DNA of 64,000 nucleotides from assembly GCA_029204225.1 (NCBI GenBank), contig CM055098.1, forward strand, positions 48,570,088 through 48,634,087, given 5' to 3'. Source of the DNA: Diphasiastrum complanatum (lineage: Eukaryota > Streptophyta > Lycopodiopsida > Lycopodiales > Lycopodiaceae). This document shows, piece after piece, positions 26,901 to 38,100 of the stretch. The notes below the pieces were generated by a model. It saw only the letters and a list, made by a program, of their open reading frames with translations, was not told the origin of the DNA and did not search any database. Both the position numbers and the translations under genes were made by a program. Each line of letters begins with the position of its first letter. The first letter of the stretch is position 1.

Positions 26901-29900
26901 ATTTACGTGCCAATATAGAGAAGTGGTTTTTGAACCCTTCAAGACTTTTCTCCACAATACATCAGTTCAACTGCCAACAAAGGAAGTTCTCTCTACTCTC
27001 TGGTGGGAAAAAAGAACTGATTAATTTTGTTAAATGAGTTCTTGGAATTGTTTTCAACATTGTTGCAGTTCACGTCCATGTTTTAAGCCTAGAGATTGGG
27101 ACAAATACTTGTAAAGCTTGAAGATCTTGACAAATCATTTTAAAGTCCAGTCGAAGCTTCTAACATAATTTATGGTACAACTGTAACACATGGAATTTGT
27201 ATATGCAACATCTTCATGACAGAGTGAAAGATCGAGGACATCAAGTTCAATACAGCCACACAAAGAATTGCAGCAGACAAGGAAGAAAAAGAAAAACATT
27301 TAAAATATTTTCAAAAGAATAACATATGGACTCTGGAGACATCTGTAACTGCACTGGGAGTATTAAGCCACTAAACAAATTTCTCGAAAGCTGCATGCAT
27401 TACTGGAACAACCTCTCCATAGCCATATAAGTGGATCTAGAATTTGAAGCACAAATGTATGTGCAGTCAAAGTACGAACTTTGAAGAATATCATAATCTG
27501 AAAAAACGTGGGGTGTGGGATATGTTGCCAAGCAAAGGTGACATTGAGCTAGCAGTACAGTGGTATAGTTCAGGAGCATGAAGGACCCAAGAGAGACTAA
27601 CTTAAAACAAAGTTCTGAAGAAGTTTATGGCCAAAATTGTGATGAGAAAGAAAAATCGAATGTTGCAGATTTGTTAAGGGTGTTTCCTTTTATCTGCATG
27701 AAACATCTTGGGATGATCATCAAATAGTAATCAACAAAGCACTTCACACGGAGGCAGCTTAGAAAGATGCCTATACTTTAAATATTAACAATTGCTATTA
27801 GTTGTTTGAATTGCTGTTTATCAGAGTCTTGCGTTTAACATTGAACTTGTCTACAGCAGGAAACTCTTTGCCTAGTTCTTTCAAATCAGATTTACTCTTG
27901 TCTCAGGAAGTACCAATGCATGAGAAGTATTTCTACCTATAATCTTGCATACAATCACAAGAAAGAGAAAGGCTGATTTGTCTTCTGGCATTATGAGTCA
28001 AAACCTTTTGGAACCATACATGTGATGTTTGAATCAACTCTAATAAGTTATCTATGAATGAAGCCTCTGAGCTGGACACGGGAATCAATAGTATCTGAAG
28101 TTTAGAACAGCAGGTGTGGCACCATGTAACAATAAGGAAGAACTCTGTGGTCTGGTTTATTAGGCATTTACAAGCATCTAGCAATCAGTGTAAAAGTTGA
28201 ACTTTGGAATTTCGAGTTTTTTACCATATTTAGTAATTCATCCTATTCATTTTTGCATCCTTTTAATGACATCTCTAGGTCACTGTTCTCAGAAGGATAC
28301 TTCTTTTTGCCATTTACAGCTCCAAATTTGATACGTAAAATTGGCTTCTTGAGCTTCCAATTTTTTACTATTTATCAAAACTTCATTTTTGTATCCTTTT
28401 GAGTCATTTTTCTGAATATTTTTGAATCACTGGTTTCCCTACAGCATGCCACTTTTGTTACACATCAATCTAACAACTAGAGTTCAGGGCAATCAAAATT
28501 CTTTTTTTAAATTTCTGTATATTCATCTTTTTCACATAGCTTTGTTTACCTTTTCTTTTTGGCTCCCCTTCCACCAGTGTCTTTCCTACAGTAGGTCTGC
28601 GTGCTGTCCTTCAGCCCATCACCAAGTCCCTTATTAAGAAAAAGTTGATAATTCTTTATGCAGGGTAAATGAAATGATTGCCGAATCTGACTACTTAAAT
28701 GAGAGTTTAGATCGTTCCACTGAGAGCTCTAACTGATTCATTGACAGTTCTGATGCTACTGTTCAGGTTTTGATTGACTACACACAGGCATATGTAGATG
28801 CATCATAGCAGCTTTTTTATGAGAGATATCCATGGAATCAAGGTGATTTTCCAAATAGGCTAATCGACCAGTGCCATTATTCACAAACAAGCAACATACA
28901 TATGAAAACAGATGACACAAGTTGTTCCAAAAATGAGGTACGAGCATACATTTCCGATATCCTAAATTAATGTCATGAGCATGTACATGTTCAGATGTTG
29001 CACTATTTATCAGTCTGCAACCAATAGTCTTACTACTATCTGGAGCTTATACATGAACCATCAAATCAATATGATGCAGCACATGCATATACACAGCACT
29101 CAAGTGAAATTCTTCCAGAGGAAGCAGACGCCTATGTTTCTCCTGTTGCTGGTATAGAACATAGTGTTTCAGGAGCTTTGTAGCAACTATGAGAGTTCCA
29201 GCCAGAAGCTTCCTCTCAGATATGATCCTTTGTGCATTGAGCAATCTACTCTTATGATGGTTCAGTATGGAGGGTTGGCATGGTAGGCCTTCTATTCAGC
29301 AATCGGTGTTTATGGTATAGATATGAAATTTATGAGTTATATCCTCTCAGTTACTTATTGCAGCTGCTTTGAAGCTTTCAGTCTTTCCAAACCCCCAAGC
29401 GTTATTGATGATTGTTCGGTTCTTACATCAAAAGAGCATAGCTTCAGATCATATTTAGTCTGGCCAAATTAAGCACCCATGAAGATTGTCATCGTGTTAC
29501 TATTTTACATCAAATTCATCTTACATTTGCAATACTCTACCCATGCTTTGTATATTAAGGATGCTTTGGTCATGGCTGCATCATTTGAGGACCATAGATA
29601 GAGAATGATATTCACATTCTCTATGTTAGTGTCATACGTTTATCGATAAACCAATCTTGCCGCCCTCAAATACGCTTCAAATAACACTAGTGGGTAGAAG
29701 ATTCCAAAATGCTGAAGATTAAACTTATCGTTCACTCAACTTTACCCTGGAAGACGTACATAGTCGGTAAACTTCACCGTATGAATCAAAAAATTATCAG
29801 ACTTATGTACTCACCAAACCTAGTGCATGTTGGATGACGTAATTACTTATAGCTGCTCCTTCAGGCTGCAAAGGTTAAACAACATAGCATCAGTGAGAAA

Positions 29901-32900
29901 AGAATCAACCCACCTCCTAAAAAGCATCAACTCACTTTGGTGGGCAACCCCAGTATTGATGAAAATTCCCACAGAAACCTGAAATGTATTTGGACTTTGA
30001 TAGGATGTTCACATCCATTAAGGAAGCTCATTGAAGATAATAAAGCTTTTGTCAAATTATAAATACCTGGCAACCCATAAGACGATACAAGAGTTGCTGC
30101 AATTCTGGTAGCTGCTCCAATAAGTCAACAGTATCCAACTCACGAGTCTTGCTATGGCCCTACATAGATGTGCTTCAGAAAAGATGTCGATGCCCAAGGA
30201 GACATTTAAAAGTAATGGACCTGATGTAAGCAACAAACATATTGCCCTCAAGGAAAATTAAGCTTGCAACTCGCACCGTAGATCGCTCTGATTCAACATC
30301 ATATTTCAGCAAACGAAAGCATTCAAGTCGCTCTTCCAGAAACAATGCATACGTTCGCACCCAAGCTGAGTAATCCCATGCTGAGTATTACCAAAAGAAC
30401 TTGTCAATCAATTATAAATGATCGAAATAAGATAATGAAAGATCTCTTAACATGCAACATTACCTATTGGAAAAAGTTTGTGGATTGTACCGTTGGGGCT
30501 AGAGTCATCCTTGAAATTGGAAAGATTAAGAACATGTGCTCTATTGCGGGAGTAATTGATAAGCTCTTCACGAAATGTTGGGTCTCCTTCTCTTAGGGTG
30601 CGATGGATTACCATCAATGACTTTAGAGCAACCTATATGCAAATAACATCACAATGCTCAAAAGACTGTGCCGCAATTCATTTACAAATATGATGCATCC
30701 GAACAGGAATTGGAAATGCTTGAATTTTGAAAATGTCTTCAAATCATCCAAATGATAAACGGACATGCAACTTATTTTTATAGCAATGTTTGGATGCAAA
30801 TAGATTAAAAAACAAACTATCATACCTACCCAAATATCCAAATCAGGTAAGTACTATGCTACAAGAAGGCAGTATCCCTACTTGTCAAACAATCAACAAA
30901 GTCTTCTAGTAATCTTCTTCAAAAGTGGGTCATTACAAGACTACCAACAGAATTAAAGAAAATTTAATGCACGGGATTTTGAAAACTATTCTCCATACGA
31001 TCTTTACCAATCTTGAGCCTTAGCTTTTAAATTTCTTGAAAGGGCTCTTACAACTAAGTGATACAAACAAGAAGGGTAACATTACACCTCAAATGAATGT
31101 TAGAAACTAAGAAACATTCAACCACATTCTACTATTAAAGAGAAAGACAATTTTACATGAGATGGGGCTGAAATAAGCATGGAAGCACAGATGAGCAAAT
31201 TTAGTGTTTCTCCCTCTTCAAATAGGGGATAAATGATTCTTCAGTTGAACCAATGATGGATCTCCAACCACCAAGATTCCGCAGAGGAAAGTTGTTAATA
31301 CATTTAATTTTCATTGTTATTTATTTGAGTGTTGTTAATACATTTAATTTTTATATCTAGTTCTTCAAAATTCCTTGTTGTGATGTGGTTCCTTTCTTCC
31401 TTGTTAAGCATTTGATGCTCCCAGTGGCATCAAGGACCTTATTAACAAATGATGATCTGGTTACTTCTTTCCAAATTTTAGGGGCTTACCACGGTTTCTC
31501 CTTCACTGATAGCTATCTCACTTTTGTTGCGCTGAAAATTTTCAAGATTCTTGTCTTGTTCCCTTTTGTAGATCTCTCGAGTGCCAAACTTACTTATATA
31601 CCATATTAAACCCATCATAGCACCAAAACAAGAAGTATTCAAGAATTTTTTTGAAAGTGCTCAAACAATCAAGAAACATCATAAATGATTCTAATGACCA
31701 TCAAATTAACATAGAATAAAATTGAATGTAAGCTTAATCAATGTCATTCCACTAAAAAAGCCCTAAGCTAGAGTATGGCAACATTCCATGTGAAAATGAA
31801 GCCACATTAAGCATATGGACCATGAAAGCTCTCAAGAGAAGCTTCAAACACACAAAAGTCAAAATTGGCAAATGAAGAATAAATAGCCCAAAATTGTCCC
31901 AAGACCTAACAAGTCACTTGGCCAACCATTAAAAGATACATATGGGATCTGTTTACCCCATCTACTAAATTATTTTCCACTATGGCACTACTTCTAATTT
32001 AGTGCTATTGCTATTTATAGTAAGCACAAGACAACTCCTTATCACGACGAGCTTCTTGCTTAGGTACAACTTACTAGTAACATTCTTGATCTCATAGGTT
32101 TTGACCAAATATCCCAGGACTCGTCCTTGCCTTGCTCACTCGAAGTATCCTTCAAGTTGAGTAGTATAGCAGCCTCCTTAGTTTTGTTTTCCCCGTCTAG
32201 CCTATAACTGGGATTTGATGGTTTTGCTTATCTCTTGAGTCAAGAAAACACACCATAAGCTCTTCTCAACAAGAACAGTTCTCAAGTTTAGTTTCCAAAC
32301 ATGAAAATAATGCCCATCAAGCTTCGCAATGAGATAAGTTTCCAACGCCGTTGAATCTATGGCAATCTAGTGTTGATCTCCAAGGTTCAAGTTTGCTTCA
32401 ATATGCATTACTTCCATGCCACTCAAGCTATGGGGATCGACATGTGAAGGAATTCTACATCATCATACGAAGGAAGTTCTACATCGAGTAATGAAGACAT
32501 TGAGATCAGAGTTCATCGTGGATTCTAAATCAGAATTAAAGATCTTCTTTACATGAGCATCATGGAGGATATACATGCATACTTATTCTATTCATAGTTG
32601 TTATTAGTAACAATTTAAACATATAGGGGGAGTGTTACAATTAATGTTCACAATGTTACCTGGGATTAATCAGGATTACTAGGCCATGCCAACGTGTTAA
32701 TACTAGGGGCCTTTACCTATATATAGTCAAAATCAAGTTAGACTTTAGTTAGACTCAAGTTTGATTCTAGTGCTTGATTTGGAGCACAAGATAGGTGTTG
32801 GGTGCTTTTACCAGATTTAGAGACATCATTTTTATTCACACAAAGACTTGGTGCCATAGTGTATAAGTATGTAGTGCGCCCTAGTCCAATGGGTATGAAA

Positions 32901-33126
32901 CACAGTTGGAGTATATCTCATCATTAATTCATTACGCTTCATCATTGTTGTTTGTGTTCTCTTTCATGTGTATGACTATTGTCTAACAACAATAGGAATC
33001 TTGTCTTGGGTAACTTGTATGAGCGAGTCGGTTTTCTAACACTTCTCCTATCAACGACATGTTATAGAGATTCGATCTGAAAACAGCAGCTGAAACATCA
33101 TGGCCCTGGATCATTCTGCTCACATA

Positions 33127-33162
<36 letters not shown>

Positions 33163-34836
33163 AGAAGTTACTAGAATAAATGAATTCCATAGATGGGTGA
33201 ACTGCCAGTTGTATAGAAAAAAAGGCCATATACTCCATTCAAAGCAACATTTGAACGAATGCAGAAATCTAACCAAGGGCCCTCTTAATAATAATTCCAC
33301 AAAACCAATGCATACTCTCTTGTATCTCAAGTGCACACCCCTAAGCCACAAATTCCTGCATCACAAGTTAAGCTCTCTAGTAACCCAAAAATACTATCTT
33401 GTCTTTCACACACAAACAGTACCCTAAAAAAGATAGTTTTTCAGGTAGATACATAGCAACAAGCAAATAAAGTCATTCAATCAAAGAATGTAAAATCATT
33501 CATCAGGTGAATGATGATTCATCCCAGTCCTTAATAACCTTGATAGTTTCTTCTGCCAATAGGTGTCGGGTGGATGTGAATCCATAGCCCATTAACATCC
33601 TTGTCTTCTGCTCTAACAATGATAGCACTGAGCTACAAGTATTGACTGAGTTTGTGCTAAGTGCCACAATTTACTAGAGTTTACCAGTTACAATCAATGC
33701 TCAGTGACAAGTGGTTTTTTGAACTTTGAAACCAGTAATAGTGAGAAAATAGTGTTATGACTATGATACTCAATTCCCAAAAGCATGGACTTCTTTCATT
33801 CATTCCTATAACTTCACAGATGCCAGTGGCATTTGGGAACATCCAGTAGCAACATCCAAAACAACTGAATTGACAGTAAAGAGTCACTTACCGTCCAATT
33901 ATGAGTCTTTGCAATCCGCTTGGCAAGGGCATTTATGCAATAAGCAACATCAGCGCGAGGTCTTGAAGCTGAAGTTGCTAAAAACAAAGCTGCAGGCAAA
34001 TCCTCAAATTCAAATGCCGCATTTTTGTATGCAAAGCAGTCAGAAGCTATGACCAGTGCAAATCTTGACATGACATACACGTATGGGGTGGGCAATATAT
34101 ACTAAAGCCCGCCTAGATTGAAGCAGCACTATATTTTTTTTAAGACTCAAAATAGATTTGAGTGCAAAACACCAAAAAAATTCACAGAGAACAGCAATAA
34201 AATAAACGTGATAGATCATGCCAAATGTAATGAGAACGTATTTAATGATTCTAGGGCCAGCACAGATAACATTGAATTAGTCACCAACAAACTAGAAGAA
34301 AAGCTTGCTTACTTCTAACGTGCTTCTCCTTTGGTGGACATTCCACGTGATTTGTTGCTTTCACCACAGCTATGTCCAAATCCTGCATTCAAGTCCTTTA
34401 AGTTGCATTATTTCCGCTCATTTATTTTGCCGAAACAATAGATCTGTTCTTCAAGATGGGTTTCATTGGCAAATTGACTTTTTCCTTTTCTCTCGCATGT
34501 TCCTTCATGTGGCTGACAGGACTCCAACTCCGGCTCTCAAACATAGTAAGGAGGTCTTCACCAACATGACACTTATTTCTTATTTAATTTTTGAGAGGTA
34601 TCGCTGATTTCGACATCGATACGTCAAAACAATAAAAAAGAATGCCTTGAATCTAACCTAGATAACTGGCTTGCAAACCACTTCGCTTTTTGGCACCAAA
34701 AACAGTCACAGCAAAAACCATGGCAAGAACCACATACCTTGTATTCACTGTTAACCTTAGCAAGGCTCACTGTCGTCGTATCCTTGATTGCTCCAAGAGC
34801 TTTCCGCAAGCCCTGCTGAGTGGATCCTCCAGCCAT
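12087..34836 (-). CDS. PICALM1: ANTH-domain clathrin assembly protein (AP180/CALM family), 15 exons, 566 aa
   Basis: Endocytic adaptor that binds PtdIns(4,5)P2 and recruits clathrin at the plasma membrane or trans-Golgi. Exons: 34738-34836, 34313-34382, 33892-33989, 30491-30632, 30277-30380, 30067-30159, 29815-29865, 22143-22208, 21944-22009, 19330-19410, 19029-19109, 15920-16078, 13759-13834, 13511-13647, 12087-12464. They sum to 1701 bp with every phase compatible. The ATG at 34834-34836 begins MAGGSTQQ; the frame extends only to a GTG upstream. The ANTH domain covers about residues 25-300 and carries the lipid signature K-x9-K-E-K-H (K41-H54), [20 protein letters not shown] and FLEERLECF. 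The flexible tail (318-566) has a DLL clathrin/AP-2 motif (368-370), GWELALV, three NPF motifs (479, 533, 558), one DPF (493) and a Q/M-rich run. The tail resembles Arabidopsis At2g01600/At1g14910. An extra small exon between exons 11 and 12 cannot be excluded. Expression of so long a gene depends on splicing out TE-filled introns. Confidence 0.93.
13226..13276. repeat. (GA)n microsatellite in ANTH intron 14
   Basis: About 51 bp of uninterrupted AG repeats. Confidence 0.97.
14880..15680. repeat. GC-rich insertion with microsatellite and perfect palindrome in ANTH intron 12
   Basis: Holds (TA)n-(GA)n at 14921-14982, a GC-rich block at 14983-15060, a perfect 26-bp palindrome at 15134-15159 (arms CGATTCTGAATCG), and two related palindromic words near 15410-15430 (GCGTTCCGGAACGC) and 15645-15670. 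The composition is unlike the AT-rich intron around it and suggests a small inserted element, but no ends were identified. Confidence 0.45.
16079..19028. other. ANTH intron 11, nothing recognised
   Basis: AT-rich intron DNA. I saw no retroelement motif and no clear extra ANTH exon, although a small one could hide here because the junction VPRDVS/EYNGERV lies in a poorly conserved linker. Confidence 0.5.
21942..21943 (-). other. GC splice donor of ANTH intron 9
   Basis: Exon 9 must end at 21944 to give RAGQQ followed by [11 protein letters not shown], the conserved junction in plant AP180/CALM proteins. The intron then begins GCACGT (minus strand) rather than GT and ends TGCAG. Using the GT 6 bases upstream inside the exon would break the frame. 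Confidence 0.75.
23472..23856 (-). pseudogene. Copia gag remnant in ANTH intron 7
   Basis: From the ATG at 23854-23856 the minus strand reads a gag N-terminus ([14 protein letters not shown], then [15 protein letters not shown]) with a TGA in place of the Trp that normally follows NF. It is then joined after a deletion, in another frame, to KSYEHFVV...LLQEEMRRK, the later part of the UBN2-type gag domain. Around 100 residues are missing between the two parts. Confidence 0.7.
23909..23920 (-). other. tRNA-iMet primer binding site (minus strand)
   Basis: The reverse complement is TGGTATCAGAGC. It lies between the gag remnant and the LTR, as expected for a minus-strand copia element. Confidence 0.75.
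23924..24629 (-). repeat. 5' LTR of the minus-strand copia remnant
   Basis: On the minus strand it starts TGTTGACCGTATAC (24629) and ends GCCCCATCA (23924). That is about 706 bp, placed directly upstream of the primer binding site and gag. There is no partner LTR, so the outer boundary is inferred from TG...CA. Confidence 0.5.
24890..26281 (+). mobile_element. 3' half of a copia element (RT, RNase H, LTR) in ANTH intron 7
   Basis: Plus-strand RT fragments begin at [12 protein letters not shown] (about 24903). The polymerase motif is broken: [11 protein letters not shown] follows a frameshift and deletion that removes the Y-V of YVDD. An open frame (25025-25324) continues through LQYFLGIEV and [14 protein letters not shown]. 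RNase H follows with several stops to [14 protein letters not shown] and a stop near 25930. A purine tract (GAAGGAGGG, 25954-25963) precedes a candidate LTR to TTCTAAACA (26281), 316 bp at most. Confidence 0.8.
26589..26762 (+). repeat. Retroelement 3'-end fragment, copy 1
   Basis: Closely matches 32443-32632 (shared words such as GGAATTCTACATCATCATAC, CGAGTAATGAAGACATTGAG and CATGGAGGATA). This copy ends at the purine tract and lacks the LTR. Confidence 0.75.
26763..29814. other. Remainder of ANTH intron 7, nothing recognised
   Basis: AT-rich intron sequence with only short open frames. No domain, RNA gene or repeat was recognised. Confidence 0.5.
32443..33041 (+). mobile_element. Retroelement 3' end with LTR in ANTH intron 3
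   Basis: A second copy of the fragment at 26589-26762, here followed by a purine tract (ATATAGGGGGAG, 32621-32632) and an LTR from TGTTACAATTAATG (32633) to TTTTCTAACA (33041), 409 bp with TGTTA...TAACA ends. No coding part is recognisable to the left, so the family (copia or gypsy) is not decided. Confidence 0.65.
33131..33161. repeat. (GA)n microsatellite
   Basis: About 31 bp of uninterrupted GA in ANTH intron 3. Confidence 0.95.
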
Positions 34837-35090
34837 CACGAGGCCTGTATCCTCCGCTGCAACCCACACTCCCTGCTGCCTGTCCCTAATCCTCCCGCTC
34901 TCATTCGATCTAACCTAATCTACAGCAAAATCACTTCCGTCGCAGCTCATAGTACGGATTTAAGCAACACGGCCGCATGGCTTGTAAGGTTGATAATGGC
35001 GATAATCAGAAGCAGGAGCTTCAAGATTTCTCAAATCTGCAGCAACAGCAGAAGCTACCACGATCCAGATCTGTATCAGGAGCGAGTGAG

Positions 35091-35182
35091 CAGGCAGGCA
35101 GGCAGGCAGGCAGGCAAGCAGGCAGGGCGATCGATAAAAGCTGCCTCGATAGGTGAGAGAGAGAGAGAGAGAGAAAGAGAGT
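35091..35182. repeat. (CAGG)n and (GA)n repeats in the 5' region of the ANTH gene
   Basis: A CAGG tetranucleotide run (35091-35126) and a GA run (35154-35182) sit 255-346 bp upstream of the ANTH start codon. On the gene's strand these read CCTG and CT, and CT-rich tracts are common in plant 5' UTRs and core promoters, so they may mark the transcription start region. No TATA box was placed. Confidence 0.8.
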
Positions 35183-38100
35183 GAGGAGGATCGGAAAGCA
35201 ATATTTTGGTGATGCTCCATTATCAGAGGAGGGCTTACTGGCAAGGTATACTTCACGCCCCACTGTTGGATCCTTGCCGCGTGGCCACTTGGATGCTGGC
35301 CATTGTCCCTTGCACGGTCGATCACTGAAGCGTGGCACAATCTCTTCCGTCCTACAAATATCCAACGGTGGCGGGCTTTAATCCTAGAGTGTCACGAAAT
35401 ATGGCCCATGTGTCTCATTTAACATGGCTAAATTAATTCACATGTTACAACGACAACAAACAAAAAATTCTCATCATAAATACTTTTATTGACACCTTCA
35501 TATATATATATATATATATATATTTGTATCAGTCCAAATACTTGGCCTCTAGGCATTGATCCATCCTAATCTCCAAGGGTAAAAGGGAGAAGAAGTTTCT
35601 ATGTGCAACTGTGAAAGAATTTCGACAACACTATTGGACGTGAGGAGAGAACGTTGGAATGTCATCATTATGTCATGGCAGCTTAAGATGGTGATTGGAG
35701 GACTTCATGCTTAGGACCCACCAAGCCCAAGAGTAGAGATTGAGTGGTGGTTATAAACTAGTTCACCCCATAACATCGTGAGATGGTCTACATGCTCGAT
35801 GGCAAGGAGTTTTTTTCACCTCCTCTAAGGAAGTGAGGGATTGACATGTAAAGAGAGCCTTACTTCCTCCCCCCCAAAGCCTTTCTTGGTTTGGTGCCCA
35901 CTAGCATTGTTGACTGCCAATTGAACTAGTTGAACCTAGCTAAATAATCTATTGTCGCACCACAAACATAAGACTATCAAAATCTATTTGTGTGAACTTG
36001 TGAATCTTTTTCTTGTGTGATTGATCGCTTGTGGTTCACACCTACGATCTATTTGTCGTTGCCCATATGTGTTATCAAAGGGAGTGAGTAGTTAACAGTC
36101 AATGCCTCTTGCACACATGACCCGTTGAACATCTATAAGTATCAACAAACTTAAATCTAACTCTGCTTAAAGGATTACTCAAGTTTATGCCATGTGGAAT
36201 CTTCATATGTTTTCCCTTCAACTTGTTCAACATGTTAATTGACGAATTATTGCATGTTGCAAGTGATGTAATGGGATTATCTTGGGCCAGGGTAGGGCAA
36301 AATGCCCATGTTTGTCTTTTAGAGAGGAGTGCCTAGCTTTAAAAAAAAGTTGTGACATGTTAGGTTGGATAGATTGTTTTTTTAGTGTACATGTCATGAG
36401 TTTCGTCTCTCTTGTGTGTATGGCAAGCAACATTGACAATTCGACTAGGTAGATTGTGCTTATTTATGGATGGCTACGTTGGATATTGAAATGCCATTGA
36501 TACGTTTACACAAAATTATAAATCATTGTAAACATTTTGCTTGTGTCATTAGGTAGCTTGTCTATGACTAGGTGGTAGCTTGTCTATGATAGAAACAAAT
36601 ATTACATTCGATGCATTCTAGATTATATATCTTGAATCTTTTTACATGTTCTCCTGCTTTGCACTAGCATTATCATTTAGACAATATTCACACTCTACAT
36701 TCACATTGTAATCAATGCCAATTTTGAGTAGAAAAGTGTTTTGTTTTGGATCTTGCCTGGCCTAAGGGACATTTCAATGGAGCCCGAAAGTATGGCATCC
36801 TGCATGTATAAGCTCATCTTGAAGAGCCTATCAAAAGAGATTTGGGTCAAGGTCTCATTGCCATACTTGGGACCTGCTACTATGATGGGAAGCATATATC
36901 CATTCATCGATCCTCTAAGGGATACGTGTATGTCATGTTAACAAGCAAATATATGTCCTTCATTTGATGATTGTATGCCATAGCCTCCATTATGTGTCAT
37001 CATATTTTAAACTACTTATAAAAAGTGTTGCTTACTTCGGAAGACTTTTTGTGCTTTAAAACTTTGGCAAAGTTTGAAAAGACAATAAAGTCTCAACAAT
37101 AATAAATACTCAAGCATAATTCATCACACCAAATTACATGGATCTATGTTATTTCAATATGGCAAAAAACTTCCCAATGTTGGCTCTTATGACCTTTCAA
37201 GTAGAATAGGACACAACATGCATAAAAGATAACTGACTAAAATGGAAATGTTTTTTTCCCCTTTGTGGGCTCTATTCACCTATCTATTAGAATAGGACAC
37301 AAGATGTGTAGAAGATAATTGCTTCATATGGACAAGTGCTTTATCTAGAAACCAAAAAAAGCATAATAGCACTATGTCCAATGCCTCTATGGGGCAGTCT
37401 CCTTGAAGTGAACAACAAGAACACATGGGCAAGAAGGGACCCGCATCAATAACCCACGCCTAGAATAGACCCTTAATTTGAGTAGTGAATGGTGGCATTC
37501 GAAGTTGATAACAAGAGATCTTCCACCTATGGGAGCTTATGTGTTGCCAACAAGGAGATAGGGGACCATGGCATCAATGTTGTCAAGTAGCTCTTGATGA
37601 TGAAAATCCCTCCCACAAGAGAAATGTGGCAAAGTTATATGTTTTAAATATTGTAAAGTACAATGGAAAAGAAAAGTAGATCTTTCGAGTCGTGCCCACA
37701 ATAAGATAGTTAGATGTGTCATCAAATCTGAGGCACGCCAAAGTCAAATACTTTGGCAATTATTATGATCATTAACTTATATCTGGACTAGCATAATTTC
37801 TTGTGTTATCTGTAATAGATTCATATTTGTCCCATTATAATTTCTTGCGTATTAGGTCTCGTGTGCTTCTTTTACACCTTGGTTCATGCCAATGAGTGGT
37901 TGGACTTTGACTAAATGAGCTACAGAATTGACATGTTCATTGCTAACTAAAATTCTCAACTAGTATTACTTGGATTAGACTTTATCGTATAATATGCATC
38001 CAAAACACGATGTTTTGTTTTGACCTACTTTTGCAAATGTATGATCTTTGAACTAGTGTTTACCCAAACCTCTCCAAACTTTCAAGGTGGAGAATTATTT

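Noticed and set aside
34837-34869. Upstream extension of the ANTH protein (VAAEDTGLV)
   Set aside because: It begins at GTG, not ATG. The ATG at 34834-34836 fits the usual N-terminus of the family.
34690-35184. 164-codon plus-strand frame
   Set aside because: It is antisense to ANTH exon 1 and runs into the CAGG and GA repeats.
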